DNA of 64,000 nucleotides from Azadirachta indica (Eukaryota > Streptophyta > Magnoliopsida > Sapindales > Meliaceae). The position numbers and the translations under genes were made by a program. The first letter of the stretch is position 1. Each line of letters begins with the position of its first letter. Location: positions 627,452 through 691,451 of the forward strand of contig CM040450.1 in the NCBI GenBank assembly GCA_022749755.1, written 5' to 3'. Of this stretch, positions 21,386 through 32,802 are shown one piece after another. The notes under the pieces are model-generated. The model did no database searches. It had not been told where the DNA came from and was given only the letters and a program-made list of their open reading frames with translations.

Positions 21386-21838
21386 TTAACCGTTATTTTC
21401 ATCATCTCTTAACATACTCAAGAAGTCTCTAAGCCTGAGGATCCTAAAGCAAATGTTGTTGGGAATTTCATAAAGTTTTTTGTAAACATTTAGGTCAGAA
21501 GTTTTTATAGTGGAGACGAACCAGTCAGCCTCATAGATGTTGGTTTTTCTATTTTGGTCAGAAGCTGGGTCTTCTTCATCAGAATTCCCCATATCACTAG
21601 TATTAAAACCTCTCTCTCTATCTCCATCATCTCCACCAACACCTTTTGCATCCTTTTTGCCTTTTTCACCATTTTCTTCCTCGTCATCACCATTTTCATG
21701 ATTCTCAGTGCCATTCTCTCTATCCTCACTATTGCCCTCCTCGGCATCACCATCCTCCTCTTCTTCATTGTTATGTCTCCAATCTTTATTGCCACTTTCC
21801 CTAGCACCTAAACTTTCACCTTCATTATCATCACTATT
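21386..21838 (-). CDS. Antisense accessory ORF of the gypsy element (fragment)
   Basis: An open frame of about 150 codons on the strand opposite to gag-pol; the first ATG is at 21592 and the upstream part, from an in-frame TGA near 21848, is open but has no ATG. The N-terminal ~80 residues are strongly acidic (runs such as EEEDGDAEEGNSEDRENG). The C-terminal part has DLNVYKKLYEIPNNICFRIL, which resembles the start of the plant 'putative gypsy type transposon' domain carried by antisense ORFs of Tat-group elements. It stops soon after that, so it is truncated. Function unknown; the domain call is recognition only. Confidence 0.5.
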   Translation of the reverse strand, partial: NSDDNEGESLGARESGNKDWRHNNEEEEDGDAEEGNSEDRENGTENHENGDDEEENGEKGKKDAKGVGGDDGDRERGFNTSDMGNSDEEDPASDQNRKTNIYEADWFVSTIKTSDLNVYKKLYEIPNNICFRILRLRDFLSMLRDDENNG

Positions 21839-21839
21839 T

Positions 21840-23170
21840 CAATTTTCTACCTTATAAGTTTCTAGATTCTCTTCTGGTGCACTAACTAAAAGGGGGCAGT
21901 CTTTGAAGCAGAGCTTGAAGAGGCATAGTAGATTATATCCTAGAAAATCTTATCTGATGACTAGGCAAGCCTAGGAGAACTTCTGAATATTTGGTCTATT
22001 AGACTTCATTGCTTCTTGTATAAAAGAGGAGGAATCATCAAATATCACTATCGGCTCATGATTTTTAGGCTAAAGTAAATTATGGCTAGAGGGGTTACAG
22101 CTACAAGTACTTAGGAATCTAAGTTTGACTTTGAAGGGCATACAGAACTAATTGTCATAATTTAGGTTGTTTGAGTTAGAGAAAATAGAGGGACTTTTTA
22201 GATCAAAGTTTGATAAATTAAACTGAGAACTTCCAGCCCTATCAAATCTCGCCATTAAATCTAGGTTAATGTAAAAGAGCCTAAGTTAGTATAACGAAGC
22301 CTAGAAAAACACTTGGGGAGATTCAAGATAACTTTTCATTTGGTAGATTTATGTCTAAGGTGAATTCACTAAGTCCTTGTTCATATCGAGTTTTTTCCCA
22401 AATCCTTGTTATGTTTCTAGTCAAAATATTTTGGTTTTCTTAGGGTAATCACATAGGTAACACATTATTCTTAAATGCCCAAAAAGTATACAAAAACATA
22501 GCGAAACACATTTAAAAATCCCAAAGTACATAAAATCAAACACTTTTATACACTAAATCATGGCAGTTCATAACCCATGATGTATTCAAAAAAAAAAGGG
22601 AGAGAAGTGTAAAAAATTAACAAGTTAAACTTCAAATGTTTAGATAAGAAAAGTCTTTTCACTTGGCGAAACCAGAAATTGTCCTTGTGAATAGCGTTGG
22701 TAAAGGCTAACATGTTTATCAAGAAGTTTGAGTGAGCAAATAATTCTTTGAGATTTCAACTTAGTAAATTCTTTGTGAAAGTGAAAGATGAGAAAGAAAG
22801 TTGTCAATTTATATCTATACGGAGAGAAGAAATCTCGGCTGTTGAAGATAAATTGTTTAGATTAAGCCACGTTAATCATTTCAGTGGTGCAAGTTGTAAT
22901 TTTGAAATGGGATGTGCTGGATCAAACGCGACGGCACACATGGCAATGGAAGAATAGAGGCTAAAATGTGCCATAATGAGTCATGTTGTTTCAGGTCACA
23001 GCACGAGGTGCAATGTGGTAGTTGCAATTTTGGGCATGTGTAATCATAAATAAGGCCGTTGTTTGGAAGGATTCTTAAAGAGACACGAAACTTGCTGGGG
23101 AAGCCTCTTTACCAGTAGGACAAAAAAAATTATAGTTTACAGTGAAAAATTTTTTTCACCAAAAACTAAG
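21840..23170. other. 3' internal region of the gypsy element, no clear gene
   Basis: Sequence between the antisense ORF and the 3' LTR. A short purine-rich tract (AAAAACTAAGGG, 23161-23172) just before 23178 is the likely polypurine primer. Small open frames such as 22748-22957 show no family I recognise. Confidence 0.5.
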
Positions 23171-23177
23171 GGCTTGA

Positions 23178-23997
23178 TGTTTGGAAAGAATATTGTAGGG
23201 TCAGTAAGGCCTAACACCAAAAGTCCCAAAGACGTCTCAGTTGAACTAACAAGGCCAAGTAATGATATAGTTTGCCTCGGGCCAACTCATGCAAGATCCT
23301 AAGGCGAATTTCTATAGACACCAAATGGTTGGACCAATCTAACTCCAGATATCAAGTGAGGAGAGAGGAAGGTTTTCACCTTGGACATTCATGAAGATAA
23401 GTTTTGGCGAGAAACTTGGGGGGAGATCATAGAGGTAATGACCCAAGACCCTACTTCCCTCAAGGTTCACCTCATGGTTATCCGTTATTCGATTGACATA
23501 GACAAAATCTCCTAAAAACTCTTACTGCATTCAACAAACAACTGAATATCTTAGAGAAAGTCTTCATCTTTAACCAGCAGAGGCTGTGAACTCGAGAAGA
23601 AAACACAAAGTCCTACCTTAGGAGATTTTCCAAAAAAGACTCAATTGCAACAGAATGCCGAGAATCTCGCAGAATAGCCGCGTAAAATACCACTTTCCAT
23701 GAAAATCTCACCAGTGTAACTCTTTATCCTGGTTTGACATGAGTGGGCTCAAACTAAACATATAAAAGGTGACAAATCAAAGAGATAGGTATGTTGAATT
23801 TCTCTACACTTACCCAAACTCTGTCAAATTCATGTCTTATCAATTTCTTTTTCGAAAAACCATCTCTAACCTAAGCATTAGAGGGTTCTTGCCCAGAAAT
23901 CAGCTTTCCTCTTATTGTCTTTCTTTTTACAAGTTCACCTACAACATGATAGAGGACTCATTGTTTGATATCGAGTTGTCAAAAATTTGGCCTAACA
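23178..23997 (+). repeat. 3' LTR of Tat-like element
   Basis: 820 bp, TGTTTGG...CCTAACA, followed by target repeat ATTAC (23998-24002). About 33 bp longer than the 5' copy because of small indels. Confidence 0.88.
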
Positions 23998-24002
23998 ATT
24001 AC

Positions 24003-25718
24003 TATCCTTTTCCTAGATGCCACATGCATTTAGAGCAAAGAATAAATTGATTTAGCACTCAAACATTGTTACCTTAATATAGATCATACACCTTACTCTT
24101 CAACCAAACTAAAAATTAAAAATTAAAAAAATAAAAGAATAAAATGCTGTTAGTTTAATTGTTTTCTTCACAGTTATAAAAGCAAAATCATGTTTATAGT
24201 TTTCATTCTTTATTAAAGATGTTGATTAATTTAATTATAAGTATTTTACCAATGGCGGTTGGCAGCAAGCTATCACCATCGCATCATTGCTGGCCACTGT
24301 TCGCCGTCAACAACAAATTTCAAATAAATTGTTGTCAATACTATTGGACTCCAAATTTTTTGATCTACATGATGACATATCTAATTTTCAGATATAGTCA
24401 TAAATGTCTACACTTTTAAACGGAATTAAATATTTTTTTTAAAATGAAGAATAATGTATTATTAAAATATCACTCAAAAAAAATTAAAACATTACCAAAT
24501 AAGTCACTATTTATAGTTAATTTTCAACTGAACACAAATTAGCAATAAAAAATATATTATTTGTGATCATATTAAATATCAGTAATAAATACATAAATAA
24601 AATCATGGGAGTTAACATTACCAAAAGCGATGTTGTTTTGGTAAAAGTATAATACAGTCAATAATTTTTTTTATAGCAATAAGTTGAATATTATTATCTT
24701 GATATGACATATTAGTCCTTAATAATGAGGGATGGCAACGAGCTGGGGACCCCAATCCCCATCCTTGGCCCATCCCTAATTTACCAAATCGGAGATTGGA
24801 CAAGGATGTCCCCAATTTAGGTTGGGATCTCTACAAGCCCTTGAACCTAATTTTAACTTGTTTCACTATTTAGGTTATTGTCACCAACCATCATTGATTG
24901 CCATTGACTACCATCTAATGTTTTCATTTTCTATCATTATATATATTATTTAAATTCTTGTTGAAAATTTTACAAAATGATATAATCAACAATATCATTT
25001 AAGCAACCGTTTGTTGTAAATCTGAAATTGAATTTTTGGTACCCAAAACATTCAACTTTAGATATACAGCTTAAACAAAAATAGTGATTGCATTATTGTG
25101 TTGAGCTTTCAATAAGGATTTGGATGATATCTATAATAATCCAAACAGATGATGTCCAACAATGGTTAATGGTTGTCGAATATAACGTAAACGGAGATGT
25201 TAAAATATTATGATTTATGAAAGATTTAATTGATTAAAATAAAAATCATTAAACTACAATAAAAATGGATGTAGATGTAATTATTTAGAAAAATTTTAAT
25301 TTAATTTCAAGAGAACATCCTTGGCCTATCCCCGTCAAATGAGAATGATTTTCATCCCCGTACTCAGCCTGATCTTAATTTTTTTTCAAATTTTTTCCGT
25401 GATCTCCAAGCTAAATAAGTGATCTAAAATGTTTAACTAGATCATATTTTGCTAATTATTTAAATTTTAAGGATACAAATGTTATTTTTGCAAAATCACA
25501 AGGAAAATTTCTAAAATGGTTACCTTTTGTGTCAATTTATAAAACAAACCCCTCATAAAATTTGCACCAAACTAGCCTAAGATTACAAATTCGAACAAAA
25601 ATATCCTTCACCTAACCATTATGAACAAAAAATTGCCTTACTTGAAAAAATTTGTCAAGCATGACCAAAAGAGCCTTACTGAAATTTTTTTTGAATAAGG
25701 CAAATAGATATTGCAAGG
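24003..25718. other. Intergenic region between two gypsy elements
   Basis: No gene supported. It contains a hAT-like relic (24727-25377) and, at about 25500-25715, a segment with phrases typical of plant noncoding MITEs (AAATTTCTAAAATGGTTACC) cut off by the Athila-like insertion. The first 700 bp is AT-rich unique-looking sequence. Confidence 0.5.
24727..25377. mobile_element. Truncated hAT-like element relic
   Basis: The left end reads AGGGATGGCAACGAGCTGGGGAC and is followed by repeated CCCCAATCCCCATCC-like motifs. The right part near 25320-25377 has CTTGGCCTATCCCCGTC and TTTTCATCCCCGTACTC. AGGGATGGCAA ends with GGGGAT subterminal repeats are common in plant hAT-type elements. The matching right terminal repeat is missing, so it is probably truncated. 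Confidence 0.4.
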
Positions 25719-26009
25719 TGTTCGATGTGAATATTACAGCAAGTGCATGATGCCAAGTATTAATAGTAAAGGGTAAGAAGAGTTGTCATCCTCAAGGATT
25801 GAAATGGAATCCTTATTAATCACTATATATAATTAAAATAACCTTAATCCTATCTAGAGAATCACTAAAAAGAGCTGGAAAATTAAAAAAAAAATTAAAC
25901 TAATTAAATTAACTAAGTAGAGAAAGCTTTTAAAGAGAAAATCCAATAATAATGCAGTTTTAGAGGTTCGATTTCACCTAGCCATTAGGTATGTCCTTTT
26001 ATGCCAATC

Positions 26010-26494
26010 TGTGAAGAATGATTCATAATTCACCAAGTTAGTAAGCCAGCTAGATTGCCAAGTGAGAAAATTTTGCTGAGCTGGAAGGTTGAAGGCTGAA
26101 AGTTAGAAGCATCAGCTGGTAGTTAGGTTAGTTAAATCATTCTCTCAGGTTGTTATACTTAGAAAAAAGGTTGTTAGAGTTAGTTACAAACAAGTTGGCA
26201 AGATTAATACGGTAGTTAGAGGTCTAGCATGTGTGGTGTTGTTAGAGGTCAATACATTTATTTTTGAAATCTTTCTTTGTAAAGGGGCTGAGTTAAAAAT
26301 TACATTTTTGTAATTGAGTTGTGATGAAATAAGAGAAGTCTCTCTAGAGACTGTTCTGAAAATTCTGGGCAATGATTCTTTTCTTGGTTGTTTAGTTCAT
26401 TTTGTCTTTGAAAATGCATTCCAAGTGCTTGTGAAAAGTTCTCAAAGGACTTGACATTTAATTCCAATCTTGGTTGAGTTGCTGGTTTCTTACA
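26010..26494 (+). repeat. 5' LTR of Tork-like Copia
   Basis: 485 bp, TGTGAAGAATG...GGTTTCTTACA. It differs from the 3' copy by scattered substitutions and a 5-bp AGAAG-type deletion in the GAGAAGAGAAGTC region. Confidence 0.93.
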
Positions 26495-26495
26495 G

Positions 26496-26507
26496 TGGGA
26501 TCAAAGC
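26496..26507 (+). other. Primer binding site of Tork-like Copia
   Basis: TGGGATCAAAGC, two mismatches from the initiator tRNA-Met type TGGTATCAGAGC, one base after the LTR end. Confidence 0.75.
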
Positions 26508-26518
26508 CAATTGGAAGA

Positions 26519-29500
26519 ATGGGTTCAAAGTTCATGATTCAGAAGTTTTCAGGAGAGAATGATTTTAACTTGTAGAAGATGAAGATGAGAGCATTCTTGG
26601 TACATGAAGGCTTAGAAGAAGCAATGGAGGATGAATCAAAGATGCCATCCACTTCACCAGAAGCTGAAAGAAATGAGATATTGAGAAAAGCTCATAATGC
26701 ATTGGTTCTTTCACTTGCAGATAAGGTGTTGAGGGAAGTTACGAAGGAGAAAATAGCTAAAGAGATTTGGGAAAGGCTAGAAGCAGGATATACTGAAAAA
26801 TCTTTGGCAAACAGACTATACTTAAAGAAAAAGCTCTATGCTTTTCATTTAAATAAAGGTGGTTCTGTTCAAGACCATCTTGATGAATTCAATAAGCTTA
26901 TTGTTAATCTTAAGACAATAGGAATCAAGATAGAAGATGAATATCAAGCTTTAATAGTCTTGACATCCTTACCTCTTTCCCATGAGCACTTTGTAGATAC
27001 CTTGCTATAAGGTAGGACTTCGGTGTAATTGGATTATGTAAAATCTGCACTAAATTCAAAGGAATTGAACAATAAGGTAGAAGCAAAAAGCTTAGATTCA
27101 GCAGATGCATTGGTTGCTAGAGGAAGATCTGACAGAAGAGATGACAAAGGTAAGAAAGATTCAAGGTGAAGATTTAAAGGCAAGAAGCTGAAATGTTTTC
27201 ATTGCCATAAAGAGGGCCATTTTAGGAGAGATTGCCCAGATCGAAAGCTTTAGAGTAGAGACAAATCAACACCAAAATTAGCTGGTGCAGCAGTGGTCAC
27301 AGAAAAAGATTTCCAAAAAGGTTTTTTGCTTACAGCTTCCAACAACAGCCCAGATGGTAAGTGGATAATGGATTCTGGATGTACTTTTTATATGAGTCCA
27401 TATGAGTCTTTATTCTCTTCCTTGGCTTCAAAAAGTGAGGGGAAAGTGCTTATAAGGAATAATGCCGCATGTGAAGTTAAAGGTATAAGATCCATTAGAA
27501 TTAAGATGTATGATGGGGTATGTAAAGAACTTCAAAATGTGAGGTATGTACCTAAGTTGAAAAGGAATTTAATTTCACTTGGCATGCTGGATAGGCTAGG
27601 TTGTAGTTATAAGGCAGAAAATAGGGTTCTAAAGTTTCTTAAAGGATCTTTAGTCATCATGAAAGGGATTAGAAAGAATGGTCTCTACATATTAGAAGGA
27701 AATTTAGTATGTAGAGAGGCTGTTGTATCTGGTGAAGAGAAAAAGGATAAAACCTTAATTTGGCATTTAAGGTTGGGTCACATAGTTGAGAAGAGGCTGA
27801 GAGAACTAAGCAAACAGGGGCTGTTTGGGAATAATTCTGTTGATAGCCTGAATTTTTGTGAACAATGTGTGCTTGGCAAAACACATAGGGTGAAGTTTAC
27901 AACAAGTGTACATAAGACCAAGGAATGTTTAGATTATGTGCATTCAGACATTTGGGGACCTGCACAAGTAACTTCTTTGGGTGGTGCCAAGTATTTTGTG
28001 TTTATAATTGATGATTTCTCTAGGAAGGTATGGATCTATGTCTTGAAAAGTAAGGATCAGGTTTTGAAAACTTTTAAGACGTGGAAGCAACTTGTAGAGA
28101 CTCAGAAAGGCAAAAAAGTTAAAGTGCTAAGAACAGACAACGGGATGGAATATTATAGTGGTGAGTTTGAAAGCTTTTGCAAAGAAAGTAGTTTGGCAAG
28201 ACACAAGACCGTTAGGTATACGCCTCAACAAAATGGCTTATCTGAGAGGCTAAATAGAACACTTATGAAGAAGGTAAGATGTATGCTTATCAGTGTAAAA
28301 TTGTCAAAACAATTCTGGGCGAAAGTTGTTACTACAGCAGCATTCCTTGTTAATAGAAGTCCCTCTACCGCTTCAAACTTTAAAACACCAGAAGAAGTCT
28401 AGTCTGGTTACCCCTTAAGCTGTCCCAGCTCAAGATTTTTGGTTGTGTAGCTTATGCTCACATTAATCAAGGAAAACTTGAACCTAGAGCTGTCAAAGGG
28501 GTGTTTATAAGTTATTCAGATAGGGTAAAAGGCTATAAACTCTGGTGAAAGGTGGAAGATTAGCATAAATGTATCATTAGTAGGGATGTGGTCTTTAATA
28601 AAGATCAAATGCTGGAAAATTTGAAGCACAATGATTCAGAAACATTAAGTTAGAAATTAGAAACCGATTTCGAAGATGTCGAAGAAACTCTTAGTGGTAT
28701 CTAGCTTAAGGTAGAGCAGACAAAAAAGATTCAATCACCATCTCTTCCACAATCAGAAGAAGATCAGAAGAGTGGTTCCGAGATACAAGATTATAATCTA
28801 GTTAGAAACAGGGCAAAAAGACAGATTAAGCCACGTATAAGGTATGGCTATGCTGACTTAATAGCTTATACCTTAGTGGTAGCTGATGAAGTAAATTCTG
28901 AAGAACCAGTAAGTGTTTTCGAAGCTTTAAAAAGTCTTAAAGTAGCTGAATGGAAGAAAGCAATACTTGATGAGCTTGAATCATTAAAGAAGAATAACAC
29001 TTGGTTACTTGTTAAGAAACCTGAAGGTAGAAGGGTGATTGGATGCAAATGGATTTTCAATGTAAAGGATGGGCTACCTAGTGTTGATACAACTAGATTC
29101 AAAGCAAAGCTCATGGCAAAAGGTTTTACACAAAAGGAAGGAATAAATTACACTGAGGTATTTTCACCTGTAGTTAGACATTGCTCAATTAGGATTTTAC
29201 TAGTTTTGGTGGCTATGTTTGACATGGAATTGGAGCAAATGGATGTGAAAACAGCATTCCTATATGGAAAGCTTGATGAAGAAATTTTCATGAGTCAACC
29301 AGAAGGTTCGATGAGTTTATGATGTCCCAAAGATATTCGAGGAGCTCATTTGATAGTTGTGTTTACTTCAAAGATACTGCTTGTGATGACATGATTTATC
29401 TACTACTTTATGTAGATCATATGTTAATTGCAAGCAAAGATAAAAGGTAGGTAGCTGAGTTAAAGAGCCAGTTAAGTTCAGCCTTTGAGATGAAAGACCT

Positions 29501-30389
29501 TAGGTCAACAAGAAGAGTTTTGGGAATGGAAATTAGCCAGAATAGGAAAGAAGGGCTGCTTTATCCATCAAAGGTACAATATGTGATAAAACTCTTACGG
29601 AATTTTGGTATGTTACATTCAAAACCTGTCCAAGTACCATTTGCAGCTCACTTTAAGTTGTCAAGCAATCAAGCACTAGAAAACGATGAAGAAAAATAGC
29701 ATATGCAAAATGTACCATATACAAGTTCAGTTGGGAACCTTATGTATGCCATGGTATGCTTAAGGCCAGACTTAGCTCACTCAGTCAGTGTAGTAAGTTG
29801 GTTCATAGGTAATCTAGGAAAAACACATTTGGTTGTTGTCAAATGGATGATGAGATATCTCAAGGGCACTATAAACCATGGTTTAGTGTATGGTAAAGAG
29901 AAATTGAAGGAAGAGTTTGTCACTGGTTTTGTTGACTCTGATTATGTTGGAGATATAGACAAAAGAAGATCTCAAACAGGCTATGTATTCACATTCTGTG
30001 GTTGTGTGGAGAACTGGAAAGAAAGTTTGCAACCTGTTGTGGCATTATCAACTACAGAAGCAAAGTATATAGCTGCTGCGGATGCTGTTAAAGAAGCATT
30101 ATGGATGAAAGGCTTAACATCTAAGCTTGGTTTAAGGCAAGAAATAATATGCATATACTGTGATAGCCAAAGTGCTATTCAGTTGTCCAAAAATCATGTT
30201 TATCATGAAAGAACCAAGCATATAAATATCAGATTTCACTTTATAAGAGATGAAGTTCGGAAAGGAGCTGTGAAGTTAGTAAAGATTGACACTGAAGATA
30301 ATCCTGCAGATGCTTTCACTAAAGCTTTACCTAGTTCTAAGTTTAGACATTGTCTAAACTTATTGAATGTTACTGAAATAAAAACCTGA
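26519..30389 (+). pseudogene. Tork-like gag-pol polyprotein, inactivated
   Basis: One frame from ATG 26519. Order: Gag (26519-27170), zinc knuckle CFHCHKEGHFRRDC (27199-27240), protease with WIMDSGCTF (27362), integrase 27700-28400 with HLRLGH...CEQC and the Asp, DNG and Glu (NGLSERLNRTL) positions, RT 28900-29500, RNase H 29700-30389 with YCDSQSAIQLSKN and RTKHINIRFHFIRD. In-frame stops occur near 26575 (Trp position), 27008, 27026, 27167 and 27251, TAG again at 28400, then a frameshift near 28415. About 35 codons around the expected LYGLKQ are deleted after QPEG (29315), and the catalytic YVDD reads YVDH (29410-29421). No active RT can be made. Confidence 0.93.
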
Positions 30390-30438
30390 AGAAGGGAGAG
30401 GCATACTAGTTGGTGAATTAAGAATCAAGGTAGAGATT

Positions 30439-30928
30439 TGTGAAGAATGATTTATAATTCACCAAGTCAATAAGCCAGCTGGATTGCCAAGTGAGAAAAT
30501 TTTGCTGAGCTGAAAGGTTGAAGGTTGAAAGTTGGAAGCATAAGCTAGTAGTCAAGTTAGTTAAATCATTCTTTCAGGTTGTTATAGTTAGAAAAAAGGT
30601 TGTTAGAGTTAGTTACAAACAAGTTGGCAAGATTAATACGATAGTTGGATGTCTAGTATGTATGGTGTTGTTAGAGGTCAATACATGTATTTTTGAAGTC
30701 TTTCTTTGTAGAAGAGTTGAGTTGAAAATTACATTTTTGTAATTGAGTTGTGATGAAATAAGAGAAGAGAAGTCTCTTTAGAGATTGTTCTGAAAATTCT
30801 GGGCAATGATTCTTTTCTTGGTTGTTTAGTTCATTTTGTCTTTGAAAGTGCATTCCAAGTGCCTATGAAAAGTTCTCAAAGGACTTGACATTTAATTTCA
30901 ATCTTGGTTGAGTTGCTGGTTTCTTACA
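30439..30928 (+). repeat. 3' LTR of Tork-like Copia
   Basis: 490 bp, TGTGAAGAATG...GGTTTCTTACA, followed by target repeat CAATC. Confidence 0.93.
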
Positions 30929-31258
30929 CAATCATTTACTAATGTATTTTTCCTAATTCATAAGTCAAGAATCCAAAATTATGAACTCCCTCTCCTAAGT
31001 GCTAAGTTTTCAATTTCAATATCTCTATAAAAATCTAGAAAATAAGAATTGGTTAAGAAATATAATTCTTTTTAGTGACCTCAAAGGAATTATAGGCCTC
31101 CCAGACTATGTAACATCCTCGATTATCTTATTTAGATAATATCTAGAATTTTCTCTCCCGAGTGTAAAATTCTAAATATCAAATCATCCAATTCATAGCC
31201 AATAAATTAGAAGCATTAAGAATAGAATAACATAAAAAAAATTGATTGAAACATACTC

Positions 31259-31646
31259 TGATGCAAGCAAGATAGCAGGGTGGAATAAAAAAAGTACCTT
31301 GTTGAACACCAAATCTCATTCGGTTCTTTGACGCAATGGATTAGATAAATGTTTTAACGGATGATATTAAATGTCATTCTAACCCTAATAGCTTGAAACA
31401 CGAGTGTCAAGAAAAGAATCCCACAGGGGACAAAATCAAAGGGAAATATTTTATTGAATAAAAAGATTACTCCAACAACTAATACAGGTTTTTTATATAT
31501 AATAAAGAAAATCTAATGTTACAAGTTAACTCAAATAAAGAAAATAACTCTTACTTAAATAAGAAAATTAGGAATTAAATAACAAATTAAATTGGCAAGA
31601 ATAAAAAACTTCTTAAACTAATTAAATTTTAAATTATCCTACATCA
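31259..31646 (-). repeat. 3' LTR of gag-only element
   Basis: 388 bp, pairs with 32803-33191. Shared blocks include AAATATTTTATTGAATAAAAA and CTTCTTAAACTAATTAAATT. Confidence 0.88.
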
Positions 31647-31786
31647 AATTTCCCCTTTCTGAAAGAAAACTTGTCCTCGAGTTTTGTCTAGTGAATGAAA
31701 CTTGTAATGTAACATTAAATTATCTTGTGACTTAAAGGAATAATTCTTTTTAGCAAGCTTTGTTGAAACTCGAAAATACCCAAATT

Positions 31787-32440
31787 TTATCTTTTTTTGC
31801 ACTTGTGTATGACCTTTTGGAAAAATGTGTACTTGTAATAATAAACTACTTTCACGCTTCTTATAACTCTTCCAATATCTCGTTCAATATACTCACCAAT
31901 TAAATTTGTCTTTGTACCCAAATCTTCCTCAAGGACAACCTTTATGTCTTCGGTATAAATAGGTAGAACCATACCAATTGTAGGCAGATCTTCGATTTGA
32001 ATTTCTTGTATATGCTTAATTTTTAAATTAAGATAACATAAGATCTCTTCTTGTACAATTTCTGACACATCTTCAATTTTTTTTTTAAGCTTATCTTTAA
32101 ACACTATCTTATAGTCAACTTTAACCATGTTATCAGATGTCTTGTGAACTATATTATCAACAACATCTCTAATAACTCTATCAAAGTCAAGCTTTAGTTG
32201 CACTTTGATTTGTTTGGCTAAAAGAATAGCATATGGTAATGTATGAATAATATATAATGGCATTCGATCTCTTATATCAACATGGAGCTTCTCTAAAAAT
32301 CTCTCATCTAAAAGCTCTTCACTCTCATAAAAAAATAAATGTACATAAAAATTCTTAAACTCCATAGCATAAGAATGAATAGATTTCATATCTTGATGTG
32401 TCAAACAATAATCAAAAGGAATGAACCGTGATCTCATCAT
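31787..32440 (-). CDS. Gag remnant of gag-only LTR element
   Basis: Open frame of 217 codons. The N-terminal part (MMRSRFIPFDYCLTHQDMK, FKNFYVHLFFYESEELLDERFL, DIRDRMPLY) fits the retrotransposon Gag fold of chromovirus-type gypsy elements (MK..L..RF.P.DY...L.......G...V..Y...F). Upstream, 32440-32620 in shifted frames continues the same domain (LLKGMHHIGII, DHGMR), so the ATG at 32440 is internal and the gene is frameshifted. The C-terminal two thirds are charged (many K, E, D) with no zinc knuckle. No pol follows. Confidence 0.65.
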   Translation of the reverse strand: MMRSRFIPFDYCLTHQDMKSIHSYAMEFKNFYVHLFFYESEELLDERFLEKLHVDIRDRMPLYIIHTLPYAILLAKQIKVQLKLDFDRVIRDVVDNIVHKTSDNMVKVDYKIVFKDKLKKKIEDVSEIVQEEILCYLNLKIKHIQEIQIEDLPTIGMVLPIYTEDIKVVLEEDLGTKTNLIGEYIERDIGRVIRSVKVVYYYKYTFFQKVIHKCKKR

Positions 32441-32802
32441 TCACTTCATCTAATCCCATGATCGAACTTTGTCTTCTTGGCCTACAAGTCGTGACCTTTA
32501 TATCATATTATACCAATATGATGCATCCCTTTTAATAGAAAACAAGTAAAAAATTGTACTCATGTTTTTTTAGGTATCCTCTCAACTTCAAAAAATTCTT
32601 CAACATCTTCCAACCGAAACAAAAATAATCTAGAACTACATTTTTTATTAAACAGCAATGCATCATGCCTAACATGATAGATCATGACTCAAATTTCTTT
32701 TTTTTTTTGAAATTTTTTGGATAAAAGAATGTATTTATGGGTATAGTTGTGTTTAGTGGTTCAAGAGCTCTGTTTGGTATAAAGGTAAGCTTTGATACTA
32801 AC

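Larger units (their letters stand above)
14772..23997 (+). mobile_element. Tat-like Ty3/gypsy retrotransposon lacking reverse transcriptase
   Basis: A 9.2-kb element, plus orientation, flanked by perfect 5-bp target repeats ATTAC (14767-14771 and 23998-24002). LTRs are 14772-15558 and 23178-23997. Gag, protease and integrase remnants are recognisable. The RT and RNase H that should lie between protease (about 17770-18170) and the integrase N-terminus (18290) are absent, a loss of an estimated 2-3 kb. After integrase come a 95-bp tandem array (19920-20895) and an antisense ORF (21386-21838). Tat-group elements are known for long 3' regions with tandem repeats and extra ORFs. Full of stops; not autonomous. 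Confidence 0.9.
26010..30928 (+). mobile_element. Tork-like Ty1/copia retrotransposon nested in the Athila 3' LTR
   Basis: 4919 bp, plus orientation, perfect target repeats CAATC (26005-26009, 30929-30933); the other Athila LTR has a single copy (GTCAATCATTTAC). LTRs 26010-26494 and 30439-30928 are about 93% alike by eye, so this is the youngest large element here. Gag-pol is a single frame with several nonsense codons, a frameshift and an internal RT deletion. A purine-rich tract (GAAGAAGGGAGAGG, near 30389-30402) lies upstream of the 3' LTR. Confidence 0.95.

Noticed and set aside
24219..24419. 66-codon open frame on the plus strand
   Set aside because: Unrecognised, no neighbours or signals, low-complexity ends.
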